Shown here one piece after another: positions 45,345 to 58,100 of a DNA stretch of 64,000 bases. The first letter of the stretch is position 1. Each line of letters opens with the position of its first letter. Origin of the DNA: Aliikangiella maris (GTDB lineage: Bacteria > Pseudomonadota > Gammaproteobacteria > Enterobacterales > Kangiellaceae); assembly GCF_040719265.1 (NCBI RefSeq), contig NZ_JBFDAH010000016.1:44901-108900 (forward strand). Direction: 5' to 3'. The notes under the pieces were generated by a model. The model searched no databases, had not been told where the DNA came from, and worked only from the letters and a program-made list of their open reading frames with translations. The translations under genes and the position numbers were made by a program.

Positions 45345-48300
45345 ATGCCTTTACTTTCGTCGCTTTTTGCTTCATTTCAATCTAATTCACAAAAGGTTGC
45401 CATTGAAGATGAAAAGGGAAGTTATTCGTATGAATACCTAAATCATCTTTCTCAATCAATTGCCATTTATCTCGCTGAGCAAGGTATTTCGCAAGGGCAA
45501 ATCGTCGGTATTCAAATGCAAAACCGAAAACTGGCTATTGCCAGCATTATTGCATTGTTAAAATCAGGCTGTACTTATTTACCTCTTGATCCGGTTTACC
45601 CCGAAAAACGCTTGCAGTACATGGTAAAAAATGCCGATTGTCAGTTTATTCTGAGTGATATTCAAGGTTTAAATTATTCGTCGCAAACCATCGTTTTAAT
45701 TAATGAACTCGACTTTTCTCAAAGGACAAAGTCGCCGGAAAAGCACGAACAATCAACAACAATTGATGTTGAAGCAAACGCACCAACACTGGCTTATATT
45801 ATTTACACCTCAGGATCGACTGGTGACCCCAAAGGCGTGATGATGAAATATGAAGTGGTCGATAATTTAATTCAATGGCAGAACAATCAATATCCTGCTA
45901 ATGCAACATTTCGTACTGCGCAGTTTTCTCAATTAAGCTTTGATGTATCTTTTCAAGAAATTTTTGCAACGCTTTGTTCGGGTAGTACTTTGATTTTATT
46001 ACCGGAACAGACCAGGCGAGATTTTAAATCACTACTGGAATACCTGATTGACCACAACGTTGAGCGAATCTTTATGCCCTATATTGCGCTACTGCACTTA
46101 TCACAGTGGGCTGTTCGACTACAAGTTTTTCCTCAGCAATTACTACACGTTATTACCGCCGGTGAACAACTAATTATTAATGAAGAAATTAAACAGTTTT
46201 TTCAGCAATGCAACCAAGCAAAACTTTATAACCAATACGGTCCATCCGAAACGCATGTGGTTACACAATATGAAATGCCACAGCAAGTGAACCGCTGGCC
46301 AGAAATTCCACCTATTGGTAAGCCTATTGATGGCGCAAAAATTATTTTAGTTGCCGATGCAAAGTTGCAAACATCAAACAGTAAGCAGACTAACCCAACG
46401 GGTGAAATATATATTGCTGGTGAAGTTTTAGCTGAAGGTTATATTAATAATCAAACCGAAACTGAAAAGCGCTTTACCCCGATTACTTATCAAGGACAAA
46501 AAGTTCTGGCTTATAAAACGGGCGACATTGCTGAAGAACTGCATGATGGAAACTTTGTTTATAAAGATCGTATTGATAACCAAGTAAAGATTAATGGCTA
46601 TCGTGTTGAAACCAGTGAAGTTGAGGCGGCTTTATTGAGTTGTGCTGATATTACCCAGGTAGCCGTTGCTGTTGCGGGTGAGCAATCAGGTAAACAAACT
46701 TTGGTGGGCTTTTTAGTACTTAATGATTCAAATTATGATTTGAGTTACGTTAAAAATGCGCAAAAGGGATCTCAAAGTAAAATTCAAAAAGTAAGAGCAG
46801 AAATTGCCAAATCATTACCGGAATATATGATTCCTGAGAAATTGGTTGCAGTAGCTGAGCTACTCAAAACACCAAGTGGCAAAATTGATAGACGTAGTAT
46901 GCTGGCGAATTTCTCCAATACGCAATCGACGACGCCCAATCAATCCGTACAACTAGATCGACAGGTCACTCAAATTATTTGTGAAGCGCTTAATTTAACG
47001 GTTATAAACCCGAATATTAGTTTGGTCGATGCTGGTATGAGTTCGCTTAAAGCTAACACCATCGCTGCTCGATTTTATGATGAACTTGCGCTCGATATTC
47101 CCGCTTATAGATTATTTCAATATGCTTCAATTCAAATCTTTTTAAATAGCCTTAGCCAGACAACATCAAAAACTCCGCGTCCTCAAAATGAAACTCATGC
47201 TGAGCGTCACTCTCGACAAAAAAGTTCACGAGATATTGCAATCATTGGAATGTCAGTCGCTGTACCAGGCGCAAATACTTTAGCTGAGTTTTGGCATAAC
47301 TTAATTGAAGGAAAAGAAAGTATTACTTTTTCCTCAGCAGCCAAAGATCTGCAAAACCAATCCAGTGATGAAATCTATGCACGAGGTTTAATTCAAAACC
47401 CCACCGAATTTGATGCCGCTTTTTTTGCAATCACACCAGTGGAAGCAGAGTTTATTGACCCACAGCAAAGGCTATTACTCGAACAGTCTTGGTTAGCGTT
47501 AGAAGATGCCGGTATTGTTGTGCAAAATTTTGCTGGCCAAATTGGTGTTTTTTGTGGTGTTGGCAATAACAGTTACTATTTAAATAACATCCTGCAAAAT
47601 ACATCGAAACTTGATGCTTATGGTAAGTTTCAGGCAATGATTGCAAACGAAAAGGATTACACCGCGACTAGAATTTCTCACAAGCTGAATCTGACCGGCC
47701 CCAGTTTGAGTATTGTGACTGCTTGTTCAACGTCTTTGGTTGCTGTAGTAACTGCGGTTCAGTCCTTACGTGAAGGGACCTGTGATATGGCAATTGCCGG
47801 TGCCGCTTCTTTAACATTTCCACAACAGCAAGGCTATCAATATCAGGAAGGTGGCATCTTTTCTAAAGATGGACACACGCGAACATTTGATGCCAATGCC
47901 AGTGGCACTGTTTTTAGTGATGGTTGTGCTGTGGTTGTATTAAAACGACTTGATTATGCTATCGCTGATAACGACCAAATTTATGCAGTGATCAAAGGTG
48001 CTGCAATAAATAATGATGGCGCGGCAAAAGGCAGTTTTTCGGCACCTAGTATTGATGGACAAAAGAATGTCATTTTGAGTGCGATGATTGATGCGGATGT
48101 CGATGCTAAAAATATGGACTATATTGAAGCGCATGGCACCGCGACACCACTTGGTGACCCGATTGAAATTGCGGCGCTACAAGAAGCCTTTGAAAATTAT
48201 ACCGAGAATAAAAATTTTTGCGGTATTGGTTCGCTGAAAAGTAATCTCGGGCATTTAACCGCAGCCGCTGGTGCTGCTGGATTAATCAAAACGGCGTTGA

Positions 48301-51300
48301 TGTTAAAAAATAAGCGTATTGTGCCAAGTCTTCATTTTACACAAATTAATCCAGCGATTGATATTCAAAACTCACCATTTTATATCACGAATCAAATGAC
48401 AAATTGGCCAAAACATAAAAACGAATTCTTGGCTGGGGTGAGTTCTTTTGGTGTTGGTGGAACAAATGCGCATGTGATTTTAGCTAATTATGCAACAGCG
48501 GATAAAAATACGAATCATCCATTAGATTTCAAGTTACCGGTTTGTATCAGTGCTAAAAGTTGTGAAGCGTTACAAGCGTATATTAAACAGTATCAAGACT
48601 ATTTTAATCAGCTATCACTCAGTTTAACCCAAACATCATCATCTTTTGTTGATCCTAATGATATTGCTGTGAGTATTCTTCAGCATCGTACAGCGTTTGA
48701 TTATCGTGCCAGTGTTGTAATTGATGATTTACAGCAAGCTTCTTTCAATATGGAAAAATTGCAGCGTCGTATAGATTCTTTTGGACAATCCGTTAGCCAA
48801 AAAACGGCAAGTAAGAAAGCATTTAACGCAAAACCATTTACCGCACAAAATATTGTCTATCTATTTCCAGGGCAAGGCACTCAGACATTTAAAATGGGGT
48901 GTGCCTTGTATGAAAATATCGAAATATTCAGAGTATATTTTGATCAATGCAATGAGATTTTACAAAATGAACATGGCATCGATATTTTTAATATTATTCA
49001 TCATCAACCATCAGCATTAAATCAGACCGCATTAGCTCAGCCTGCACTGTTTGTTATTGGGTATTCACTGGCACAAACACTTAATCAACTAGACATTAAT
49101 CCGACACACTGTTTTGGACATAGTATTGGTGAATTGGTGGCGGCAACTATCGCAGAGGTTTTCGATTTAGCAACAGCCATTAAAGTGATTGTCACACGAG
49201 GCAAAGTGATGCAGGCACAACCTGCAGGTGATATGTTAGCGGTACATGCAACACTTGATGATATACAGCCCTATTTAACACAGAGCGTAGTCATTGCAGC
49301 TTATAATACTGAAGAGTCCAATGTTTTATCCGGACCGTCGGAAGAGATAGAAAACATTGCTCGCCAACTGAATGCAAAGCAAATTGAAACACGCCAATTA
49401 GTAACTTCTCACGCTTTTCATTCGCCATTGATGGTTCAGGCCGAAATTGAATTTATCGAAGCGTTGCAGGGAATTACATTAGCAAAACCAATCATTCCTT
49501 TTATTTCTTGTGTTAGTGGAACATGGATTAAGGACAGTGAAGCGCAAGATATTGGCTATTGGGCACGCCAAATTGTCAGTCCGGTTAAATATTATCAAGG
49601 TTCATTAACACTGAATGAACTGTCAGATACAGTTTATCTTGAACTTGGTCCAAGACAAGTCCTATCAGGATTTTTGATGCAAAACCTAAGTGATTTAACT
49701 CAAGTTCGCTTTAGTCCTGCGATGATAAATCCAGGAAAAAAACGTGAAGAACTGAATAATTTTGCTACTTTGTTAGGTCAACTTTGGGAGTTTGGCCTAT
49801 CGCCAAATTGGTCATTACTAATCGAACAATATTCAAATAAAAGGGTAAAAATTCCTACTTACCCATTTCAACGGAAAACTTTTAAAATTCAACCTTTAAT
49901 TTCATCGGTCCACCAGCAGCCCGCTGAATTAAATCATCATGACAATATTTTAGATAGTTTCAATTTTGCGACTATCAATTTGGAGCAAGCAACTGTGAAT
50001 AATACATTAATTGATCAATTAAAAAGCCTGTTTTCGGATGCTTCTGGCCTTGATTTAACTCAAGCAGGCAATGACGAAGGCTTTTTCGAACTAGGATTGG
50101 ATTCGCTTTTCTTAACACAAGCAGCATTACAAGTTAAAAAAGTATTTAAAGTTAAGGTCACTTTTCGGCAGTTATTGAATGAGTGTGGTACTTTTTCCGA
50201 TTTGGCAAATTATTTAGCTGAGCAAGGTGTCAACTTGGCCCCACCTGCTCAGCCTCCTATAGCCAATAATCGACATTCTCCTGATCATCAGGCTGCATCG
50301 ATGCAAGCCAAAGCTGTAACGCAAAATACGCAAGCGATTCTGCCGCAACAAACCGGCATACAGCAACAAGCCTCTATACCACAACTAACAACAGTTACCG
50401 CATCACTTAATGCTGGAGCCCATGTTGATATTAACGGCCTGACTCAATTACTAAGTCAACATGCACAGCTATTAAATAGTCAAACTCAGTTATTGACCCA
50501 AGCGCTAGGGCAGCAAAATATACCTTTATCCGCGATAACTGCCGCGCAGGCTGCTCCTCATTCAGTCGATACTGCGCAACAGGCAAGTGCAAGCACCGTT
50601 TTACCATCAAACGAAACAACGGCTAAAACCGGTGTAACTGGTGAAAGTAAGGCAAAACCATTTGGCGCTTCGGTGAGAATTAATGTTAAACGAAGTAATG
50701 AGCTGACAAGTAAACAACAATCTGATCTGCAAGCACTGTCAGACCGTTATAATGAAAAATTTAAAAGTTCTAAAAGCTTTGCTCAAGAAAACCGTAAGCA
50801 GTTGGCTGATCCTCGCGTTGTTTCGGGATTTCGAAATACACTCAAAGAAATTATTTATCCCATTGTTGTTGAAAAATCTGCTGGCGCATATTTATGGGAT
50901 ATTGATGGTAATCAGTTTATCGATATTACTTGTGGATTTGGTTCAAACTTTTTTGGTAATGGTGCCGATTTTATTCGTGAATCTGTTGCGGCACAATTGC
51001 AACAAGGTTACGAAATTGGCCCACAAAATCCTTTAGTTGCAGAAGTGTCAAAAGGGTTTTGTGAAATGACAGGTCTTGATCGAGTCGCTTTTTGTAATAC
51101 CGGATCCGAAGCTGTTCTTGGTGCTATTCGATTAGCACGAACAGTGACGGCTAAAGATAAAATTGTTATGTTTGATGAGGACTATCATGGCATTAATGAT
51201 GAGGTGATTGTAAACCGAAATAATCAAGGTACCTCAATAGCTGCTGCAGCGGGAATTCCTCAAGCTGCTGTGAGTGAAACGGTTATTTTAGATTATGGAC

Positions 51301-52190
51301 AAGACAGCGCACTGGATTACATTCGCGAACATGCTGATGAAATTGCTGCTGTATTAGTTGAGCCTGTTCAAAGTCGAAATCCCAGTTTACAACCGAAAGC
51401 TTTCCTCGAAAAGTTACGCGCTATTTGTACCGAAAATGAAATGGCATTAATTTTTGATGAAGTTATCACTGGGTTTAGAATTCATCCTAAAGGTGCTCAA
51501 GGTTACTTTGGTATTCAAGCCGACTTGGCCACCTATGGTAAAGTTATTGGTGGGGGTATGCCTATTGGCGTAATAGCCGGGGCGAGCGAATACATGGATG
51601 CACTTGATGGCGGTTATTGGCAATATGGGGACGACTCGGCACCCGAAGTTGGTGTGACTTATTTTGCAGGTACCTTTGTGCGTCATCCTTTGGCATTAGC
51701 GGCAGCAAAAGCGGTATTAAAAAAACTAAAAGCAGAACCGGAAATTCAAAAGAATCTTAACCAAAAAACAACACAAATGGTTAAAACACTAAATGATTAT
51801 TGTCAATCTGTTGGTGTGCCAATAAAAATTGCCAGTTGTGGTTCATTATTTAAAATAAAAATTCCACAAGAAATACCTTATGAAGAGTTGCTTTATGTAT
51901 TGTTGAGAGAAAAAGGAATACATATTTGGGATGCCAGACCATGCTTTTTAACGACTGCGCACAGTGACAAGGATATCGCACAGTTTATCAATCAATTTAA
52001 AGCTGCAATCGATGAAATGTTAGATATGGATTTTTTACCGTCTGAAAAACCAAAAGCGGCTAAAACATTTAATGCTGAAGAACCGCCGGTAGCGGGTGCA
52101 CGATTAGGCAAGGATCGTAAAGGAAATCCTGCCTGGTTTATTGAAGACCCGGAACGTCCTGGTAAATACTTACAAATGGAAACTGTATAA
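45345..52190 (+). CDS. Hybrid NRPS-PKS with aminotransferase: A-PCP-KS-AT-ACP-AMT
   Basis: The 2281-aa protein has these parts. Adenylation domain (about 1-515) with YIIYTSGSTGDPKGVM, YNQYGPSETHVV, YKTGD and PSGKIDRR; the specificity residues I read are DVQFIAQVVK, nine of ten matching the proline code DVQFIAHVVK. PCP with S566. KS (628-1050) with C794, H930 and H970. AT (1170-1470) with S1260 in GHSIGE and HAFHSP (1356-1361), the malonyl-type signature. ACP with S1587. A Gln/Ala-rich linker (1625-1760). A class III aminotransferase (about 1780-2215) with Schiff-base K2066, as in MycA/ItuA. A conserved-looking tail (RKGNPAWFIEDPERPGKYLQ). No KR, DH or TE. The expected intermediate is a proline-derived beta-amino acyl thioester. 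The stop overlaps the next ATG by one base (TAATG). Confidence 0.93.
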   Translation: MPLLSSLFASFQSNSQKVAIEDEKGSYSYEYLNHLSQSIAIYLAEQGISQGQIVGIQMQNRKLAIASIIALLKSGCTYLPLDPVYPEKRLQYMVKNADCQFILSDIQGLNYSSQTIVLINELDFSQRTKSPEKHEQSTTIDVEANAPTLAYIIYTSGSTGDPKGVMMKYEVVDNLIQWQNNQYPANATFRTAQFSQLSFDVSFQEIFATLCSGSTLILLPEQTRRDFKSLLEYLIDHNVERIFMPYIALLHLSQWAVRLQVFPQQLLHVITAGEQLIINEEIKQFFQQCNQAKLYNQYGPSETHVVTQYEMPQQVNRWPEIPPIGKPIDGAKIILVADAKLQTSNSKQTNPTGEIYIAGEVLAEGYINNQTETEKRFTPITYQGQKVLAYKTGDIAEELHDGNFVYKDRIDNQVKINGYRVETSEVEAALLSCADITQVAVAVAGEQSGKQTLVGFLVLNDSNYDLSYVKNAQKGSQSKIQKVRAEIAKSLPEYMIPEKLVAVAELLKTPSGKIDRRSMLANFSNTQSTTPNQSVQLDRQVTQIICEALNLTVINPNISLVDAGMSSLKANTIAARFYDELALDIPAYRLFQYASIQIFLNSLSQTTSKTPRPQNETHAERHSRQKSSRDIAIIGMSVAVPGANTLAEFWHNLIEGKESITFSSAAKDLQNQSSDEIYARGLIQNPTEFDAAFFAITPVEAEFIDPQQRLLLEQSWLALEDAGIVVQNFAGQIGVFCGVGNNSYYLNNILQNTSKLDAYGKFQAMIANEKDYTATRISHKLNLTGPSLSIVTACSTSLVAVVTAVQSLREGTCDMAIAGAASLTFPQQQGYQYQEGGIFSKDGHTRTFDANASGTVFSDGCAVVVLKRLDYAIADNDQIYAVIKGAAINNDGAAKGSFSAPSIDGQKNVILSAMIDADVDAKNMDYIEAHGTATPLGDPIEIAALQEAFENYTENKNFCGIGSLKSNLGHLTAAAGAAGLIKTALMLKNKRIVPSLHFTQINPAIDIQNSPFYITNQMTNWPKHKNEFLAGVSSFGVGGTNAHVILANYATADKNTNHPLDFKLPVCISAKSCEALQAYIKQYQDYFNQLSLSLTQTSSSFVDPNDIAVSILQHRTAFDYRASVVIDDLQQASFNMEKLQRRIDSFGQSVSQKTASKKAFNAKPFTAQNIVYLFPGQGTQTFKMGCALYENIEIFRVYFDQCNEILQNEHGIDIFNIIHHQPSALNQTALAQPALFVIGYSLAQTLNQLDINPTHCFGHSIGELVAATIAEVFDLATAIKVIVTRGKVMQAQPAGDMLAVHATLDDIQPYLTQSVVIAAYNTEESNVLSGPSEEIENIARQLNAKQIETRQLVTSHAFHSPLMVQAEIEFIEALQGITLAKPIIPFISCVSGTWIKDSEAQDIGYWARQIVSPVKYYQGSLTLNELSDTVYLELGPRQVLSGFLMQNLSDLTQVRFSPAMINPGKKREELNNFATLLGQLWEFGLSPNWSLLIEQYSNKRVKIPTYPFQRKTFKIQPLISSVHQQPAELNHHDNILDSFNFATINLEQATVNNTLIDQLKSLFSDASGLDLTQAGNDEGFFELGLDSLFLTQAALQVKKVFKVKVTFRQLLNECGTFSDLANYLAEQGVNLAPPAQPPIANNRHSPDHQAASMQAKAVTQNTQAILPQQTGIQQQASIPQLTTVTASLNAGAHVDINGLTQLLSQHAQLLNSQTQLLTQALGQQNIPLSAITAAQAAPHSVDTAQQASASTVLPSNETTAKTGVTGESKAKPFGASVRINVKRSNELTSKQQSDLQALSDRYNEKFKSSKSFAQENRKQLADPRVVSGFRNTLKEIIYPIVVEKSAGAYLWDIDGNQFIDITCGFGSNFFGNGADFIRESVAAQLQQGYEIGPQNPLVAEVSKGFCEMTGLDRVAFCNTGSEAVLGAIRLARTVTAKDKIVMFDEDYHGINDEVIVNRNNQGTSIAAAAGIPQAAVSETVILDYGQDSALDYIREHADEIAAVLVEPVQSRNPSLQPKAFLEKLRAICTENEMALIFDEVITGFRIHPKGAQGYFGIQADLATYGKVIGGGMPIGVIAGASEYMDALDGGYWQYGDDSAPEVGVTYFAGTFVRHPLALAAAKAVLKKLKAEPEIQKNLNQKTTQMVKTLNDYCQSVGVPIKIASCGSLFKIKIPQEIPYEELLYVLLREKGIHIWDARPCFLTTAHSDKDIAQFINQFKAAIDEMLDMDFLPSEKPKAAKTFNAEEPPVAGARLGKDRKGNPAWFIEDPERPGKYLQMETV

Positions 52191-55100
52191 TGTCACAAAT
52201 TAATACCCATGCGGTCGATTTTGACCCATTTGCTGAGGGGGCGTTAGCCTTAACTTGTGCAACCACTGAAGCACAAAAGGAAATCTGGTCGTCGATTCAA
52301 ATTCATGAAAAGGCAACCTGTGCATTTAATGAGTCGATTACCTTGCACTTGCTGGGACAGTTAAATATTGATGAGTTAAAAAGTGCTATTAACTTTTTAG
52401 TCAATCGACATGAGGCATTAAAAACAACATTTAGTGAAGATGGTGAAAGCTTATGTATTGCCGAATCATTAAATGTTGACTTAACAATTGTTGAGACTGC
52501 TCAGCAAAGTTTACAAGAAAAACTCGAACAGTTACTGGATGATGAAGCGGAGTTAGGGTTTGATTTACAACATGGGCCGCTTATTCGATTTACCTTACTC
52601 AAAACAGCTACTGATGCGCAAACTACACTAACAAATGAAACTGACCAACATTACTACTTAATTTTAACGGCGCACCATATTATTTGTGATGGTTGGTCTC
52701 TTGGTATTTTATTGTTCGATCTGGCTAAAGTTTACAGTGCATTTGTTAATTCGAAAATGCCTGAGATAGAAGCCGCTTTCCCTTTTAGTGAGTATGCTCA
52801 AGAAAGTGAAACTGAAATTAATCAACAAAATGATGAGGCCTATTGGACGCAACTTTTTTCTCAATTTACCCCCGCGTTTGAATTACCGACAGACCTGCCA
52901 AGGCCTGGCTTTCGAACCTTTAATGCCAAACGAATTGACTTTTCAGTTGATATTAGTGTAATCGAGCAAAGCAAACAACTGGCATCATCGTTAAAGTCAA
53001 GTTTAACATCGCTGATGATGGCTGCGTTCGCTGTGTGCCTGAATCGCTGGAGTGGTGAAGAAACTTTAGTGATTGGTATTCCGTCAGCGGCTCAGCCTGC
53101 TTATTCACCTGAGGGATTAGTGGGGCATTGTGTTAACTTATTACCTATTCCGGTACAGGTTAATCCACAACAGACATTCGATAAATTGGTTACCCAACTT
53201 AGTGATAGTGTCATTAGCGCTTATGAACACCAAAATTACACTTTTGGTAGTTTATTGAAAAAATTGCAAATTAAACCCGATCCTTCTCGTATACCATTGG
53301 TACCGGTGTTATTTAATATTGATCGTGGCATTCAAGATGGTGAGCTGCCATTTGCTGGTTTACATACGGCGTTTTTATCAAATCCAAGGCATTACGAAAA
53401 CTTTGAAATGTTCATTAATGCTGCTGATTATGGTAATCGCTTTATCATTGAGTGCCAATATAATACGGATTTATTTTCGGCAGAAAATATTCAAGCCAGA
53501 CTTAAAGAATTTGTTACCGTTCTTGGTGAAATTAATCAACAATATTTGTCACCGTCTTTAGAACACACTGTAAATCAATCAGCAAGAGCAATTTCTCAAA
53601 TTAAATTATTGTCGAGAGATGATGAAAATTTAGTGATAGCACAGGATAATCAAACGGATATCGAATTACCTAATACGCTATTAATTCACGACAACATTAA
53701 TCTCACTGCACAAAAATATGCTGATAAAATTGCGGCTGTTGCTGGTGAACAACACTTGAGTTATGTGCAGCTCAATAATCAAAGTTATCAATTTGCGCGC
53801 TATCTAATTGATTGCGGTGTAACTAAAGGGACATTGGTGGGGGTCTCGCTCGAACGAAATGAGAAAATGCTGGTTGTATTGCTTGGCATATTGAAAGCCG
53901 GAGCAACTTACGTGCCTCTCGATCCACAGTTTCCTGCAGATCGAATTGCTTACATGATTGACGATGCGCAATTAAGCTTTGTAGTTACGCAATCAGACTT
54001 TGGTGGGATTTTTTCGAGGGTAGAGCACATACTGCTAATTGATGAACTGGCGGAAAAAATTGTTACGCTAAGCGATACGCCATTTGATGCTCAGGTAAAT
54101 AGTGACGACCTTGCTTATATTATTTATACCTCGGGCTCTACAGGAAAACCTAAAGGAGTAATGGTTCATCATGGTGCGATGATGAATTTTCTGTTCAGCA
54201 TGGCACAGCAACCTGGTATAACGCCGCAAGATGTTTTGTTAGCAGTAACCACGCTTTCATTTGATATTTCTATTCTTGAAATATTTTTACCATTGCTTGC
54301 CGGCGCGTGTGTTGTTATTGCAAATAAAAATGAATCTACTGATGGACGACAGTTAATCGAATTAATTCACAAACATGCAGTGACAATGATGCAGGCAACG
54401 CCTGCCACTTGGCAAATGTTGTTGTTAACCCAGTGGCAAGGTAAAGCCGACTTAACTGCGTTATGCGGCGGTGAAGCTTTGGCAAAAGACTTGGCAGAAA
54501 AATTACTTAATAAAGTGAAATGTTTGTGGAATATGTACGGGCCAACCGAAACGGCTGTTTGGTCTTCTTGCACCCAAATTATCGATAGCCAGCACTTTGG
54601 TATCGGTAAACCTATTGCGAATACTCGGTTTTATATTTTAGATGAGGCGCTAAACCCAGTGCCCAATGGGTTAGCGGGAGAATTGTTTATTGCTGGTAAA
54701 GGTGTCAGTCAAGGATATTTAAATCGTACAGATTTAACTGCGGAAAAGTTTATTGCAGATCCTTACTGTCAAAATGAAATGATGTATCGCACCGGTGATT
54801 TGGTTAAACGGCAATTTAATGGCGAATTAGAATATATTGGTCGCTTGGATAATCAGGTGAAAATCCGAGGTTATCGCATTGAATTAGATGAAGTCGAAGC
54901 GGTCGTTAGAAAATATCCCGAAGTGATCGATTGTGCGTTAGCGGCAAAAACTCATCAGGCTGGCGATAAAAGACTGGTGTGCTATGTTGTCTGGAAAAAT
55001 ATTGAGTCAGCAAAAAGCGAAACGAATGAATCTGCACAAGCCAATACGCTAGCACAACTAACAAGGTTTATGCGAGACTGGCTGCCTGATTATATGATAC

Positions 55101-58100
55101 CGCAACACCTGGTCAGTCTGGAAAGTCTGCCAAGAATGCCAAATGGTAAACTAAACCGCAAAGCTTTACCTGATGTTAAGTTAGAGAAGAATCATTCAAG
55201 TGAATTTTCTGCGCCACAGACAGACACTGAAAAATGGTTGGCCGAGCAATGGAGTAATATTTTATCCGTTCGTAAAATTGGTCGAGACAGTGACTTTTTT
55301 GCGCTTGGTGGACACTCGCTGTTAATCGCACACTTAATTCAACAAATTGCCAGTGACAAGTCGATTCATTTGCAATATCGCGATTTATTTGATTATCCGC
55401 AATTATATCAACTGGCAGAAAGAATAGATAACTTTAATCAACCACTTGTCGCAAACACCCACAACATTCCTAAAAAAGATGACGATACCGCAAATATCCT
55501 TTCTCTTGCACAGCAACGGTTGTGGTATCTGGATAAATTAGAAACGGGAACGGTGCTATATAATTTACCATCGGCTTTTCGATTCATTGGTTCATTGAAT
55601 ATCGCGGCATTAGAAACAAGTTTTCAGGATATGCTGACACGTCATGCCAGTTTGCGAACCAGTTTTTCAGAAGATGCGGCAAGTCCCGTTCAAATTATTC
55701 ATGAACAGCTAAATTTTAAGCTAGAGCTGACAGACTTATCTGAATTTGCTGAACACAAAGAAAGTGAACTTCATCGACAACTTAATCTACTGCAATCACA
55801 TGTCTTTAAACTGACAGATGCGCCTTTATTTTTAGCAAAGTTGTTTTGCTTGTCAGAGACCGAGCATGTTCTCTTTTTTATGCCTCATCATGCAATTTTT
55901 GATGGTTGGTCATTTGATATTTTTCTACACGAATTGACAACCGGATATTGCCAGCATATTGGGCAGCCTACCAATTCGCTCCCTGAACTACCGATTCAAT
56001 ATACCGATTATGCTCATTGGTTACGTGAATATTTAAGTGGTGATGAGTTGAATCAACAGCTGCAATACTGGACTGAAAATTTAGCTGGCAATTTGCCTGT
56101 GCTGGAAATGCCACTAGATAAACCCAGACCTGAAGTTGCCAGTCATTTGGGGGAAGAAATATTTTTTGATATTCCTGAGCAAGCATTTGAAAAAATAATT
56201 GCCTTGGCTAATCAGCAAGGGGTATCGGTCTTTATGGTGATGCTCAGTATTTATAGTGTATTACTTTATCGATATACCGGACAAAAAGATCTGATTATTG
56301 GTGCCCCGATGGCTGATAGAACCCGCGCTGGCACAGAAAACCTGATCGGCTTTTTTGTCAATGCCTTAGTGCTGCGTATTCCTATTTTACCGGATAATTC
56401 ATTTTCGCAGCTTTTACAAAACGTTAAAGAAATCTGTCTCTCTGGTTTTGCCAATCAAGATACGCCTTTTGAAAAAATTGTTGAAGTTTTGCAACCAGAA
56501 AGAGACTTTAGTCGGGCGCCACTTTTTCAAACATCATTAACTTATCAGGATGTTTCTGCACGCGAAAATCATATGGGTGATATTGATATTCAGCAGATTG
56601 AAATTCCCAACCATTGTGCACCATTAGATATTAATATTTGGTTAAAACGACGTGGAAATAAAATTTCGGGTGCGTTTGTTTATAACTGTGCACTATTTGA
56701 ACGCGAGAGCATTGAACAGTTCAGCCGCCACTTCATTTCACTAGTTAGTCGAATTAACGATTTGACTGAGCAGTCATTATGGCAGATACCTTTGTTAACA
56801 AAGGCCGAGTACGAACAAGAAATTTCACGTAATCATCCGCCAATTAAACAATGGCAAACACCTTCTTTATTACACGAATTATTCGATGGTGCGGCTGAAT
56901 TACATGCTGAAAAAATAGCGGCGAGTTGCTCGGGCACTACTCTCCAATATGCAGAGTTACAACAAAAAAGTAATCAGTTTGCCAATTATTTAAATGCTCA
57001 AGGGATTGAACGAGGCGTGATGGTTGGCTTGTGTGTTGACCGTTCGGTCAATATGCTTATTGCCATGCTGGGCATTTTAAAAGCGGGTGCTGCTTATATT
57101 CCGCTGGATCCAGAATTTCCGACGGAACGGCTTGATTATATGATACAAGATGCGTCGCTTGATTTTGTTGTTACCGAGTCTGCCCATTTAAATAAACTGA
57201 GTGCTGTCGATAAGCACATTGTTATTGATGACATCAGCCAATTAATTAACAACCTACCGAATGGCTTAAGTTTTCAAGCAGAAACAACACCTGATGACAT
57301 TGCTTATGTGATTTATACATCGGGTTCGACGGGAAACCCAAAAGGTGTATTAGTTCAGCATTCTGCCGTGGTTAATTTTATTAATAGCATGTCAATTAAA
57401 CCTGGTATTACCGCTGATGATAAACTTTTAGCCGTAACAACTTTATCTTTTGATATTGCGGTGCTTGAACTGTATTTACCTATTACCAACGGCGCACAAG
57501 TTGTTATTGCCACTCGACAAGAAGCAAACGATAGTCGATTGTTATTAAAAATATTCAAGCAGCACTCAATTAGCATCATGCAAGTAACGCCGGCAACCTG
57601 GCGACTGCTAATTTCTTCCGGTTGGTCGGGCAAATCTACAGATGGCGATAGTCAACAAGCTAAATTAAAAGCGCTGTGTGGTGGTGAAGCCTTACCCGCA
57701 GACTTGGCTGCGACATTAACCCAGCGATGCGATCAACTTTGGAACATGTATGGCCCAACAGAAACGACTGTATGGTCGAGTTGCGGAATGATCAGTGAAT
57801 TGGCGAGTGCATCTTCACATGGTACGAGTGAAAATTCTGTATTAAATGCGGTCACTAATTTTAGTCCCGATATTGGCCAGGCTATCGACAATACACAACT
57901 TTATGTGCTGGATGAAAACCTTAATCCTGTACCTACCGGTGTTTCTGGCGAATTATATATTGGTGGTGCAGGTGTAACTAAGGGCTACCTGAATCAGCCT
58001 GAATTAACTGAACAACGCTTTATCGACAACCCTATCAGTGGCTCAGGAAAAATTTATCGTACGGGTGATAAAGCGCGTTATTTATCTGATGGCCGACTAC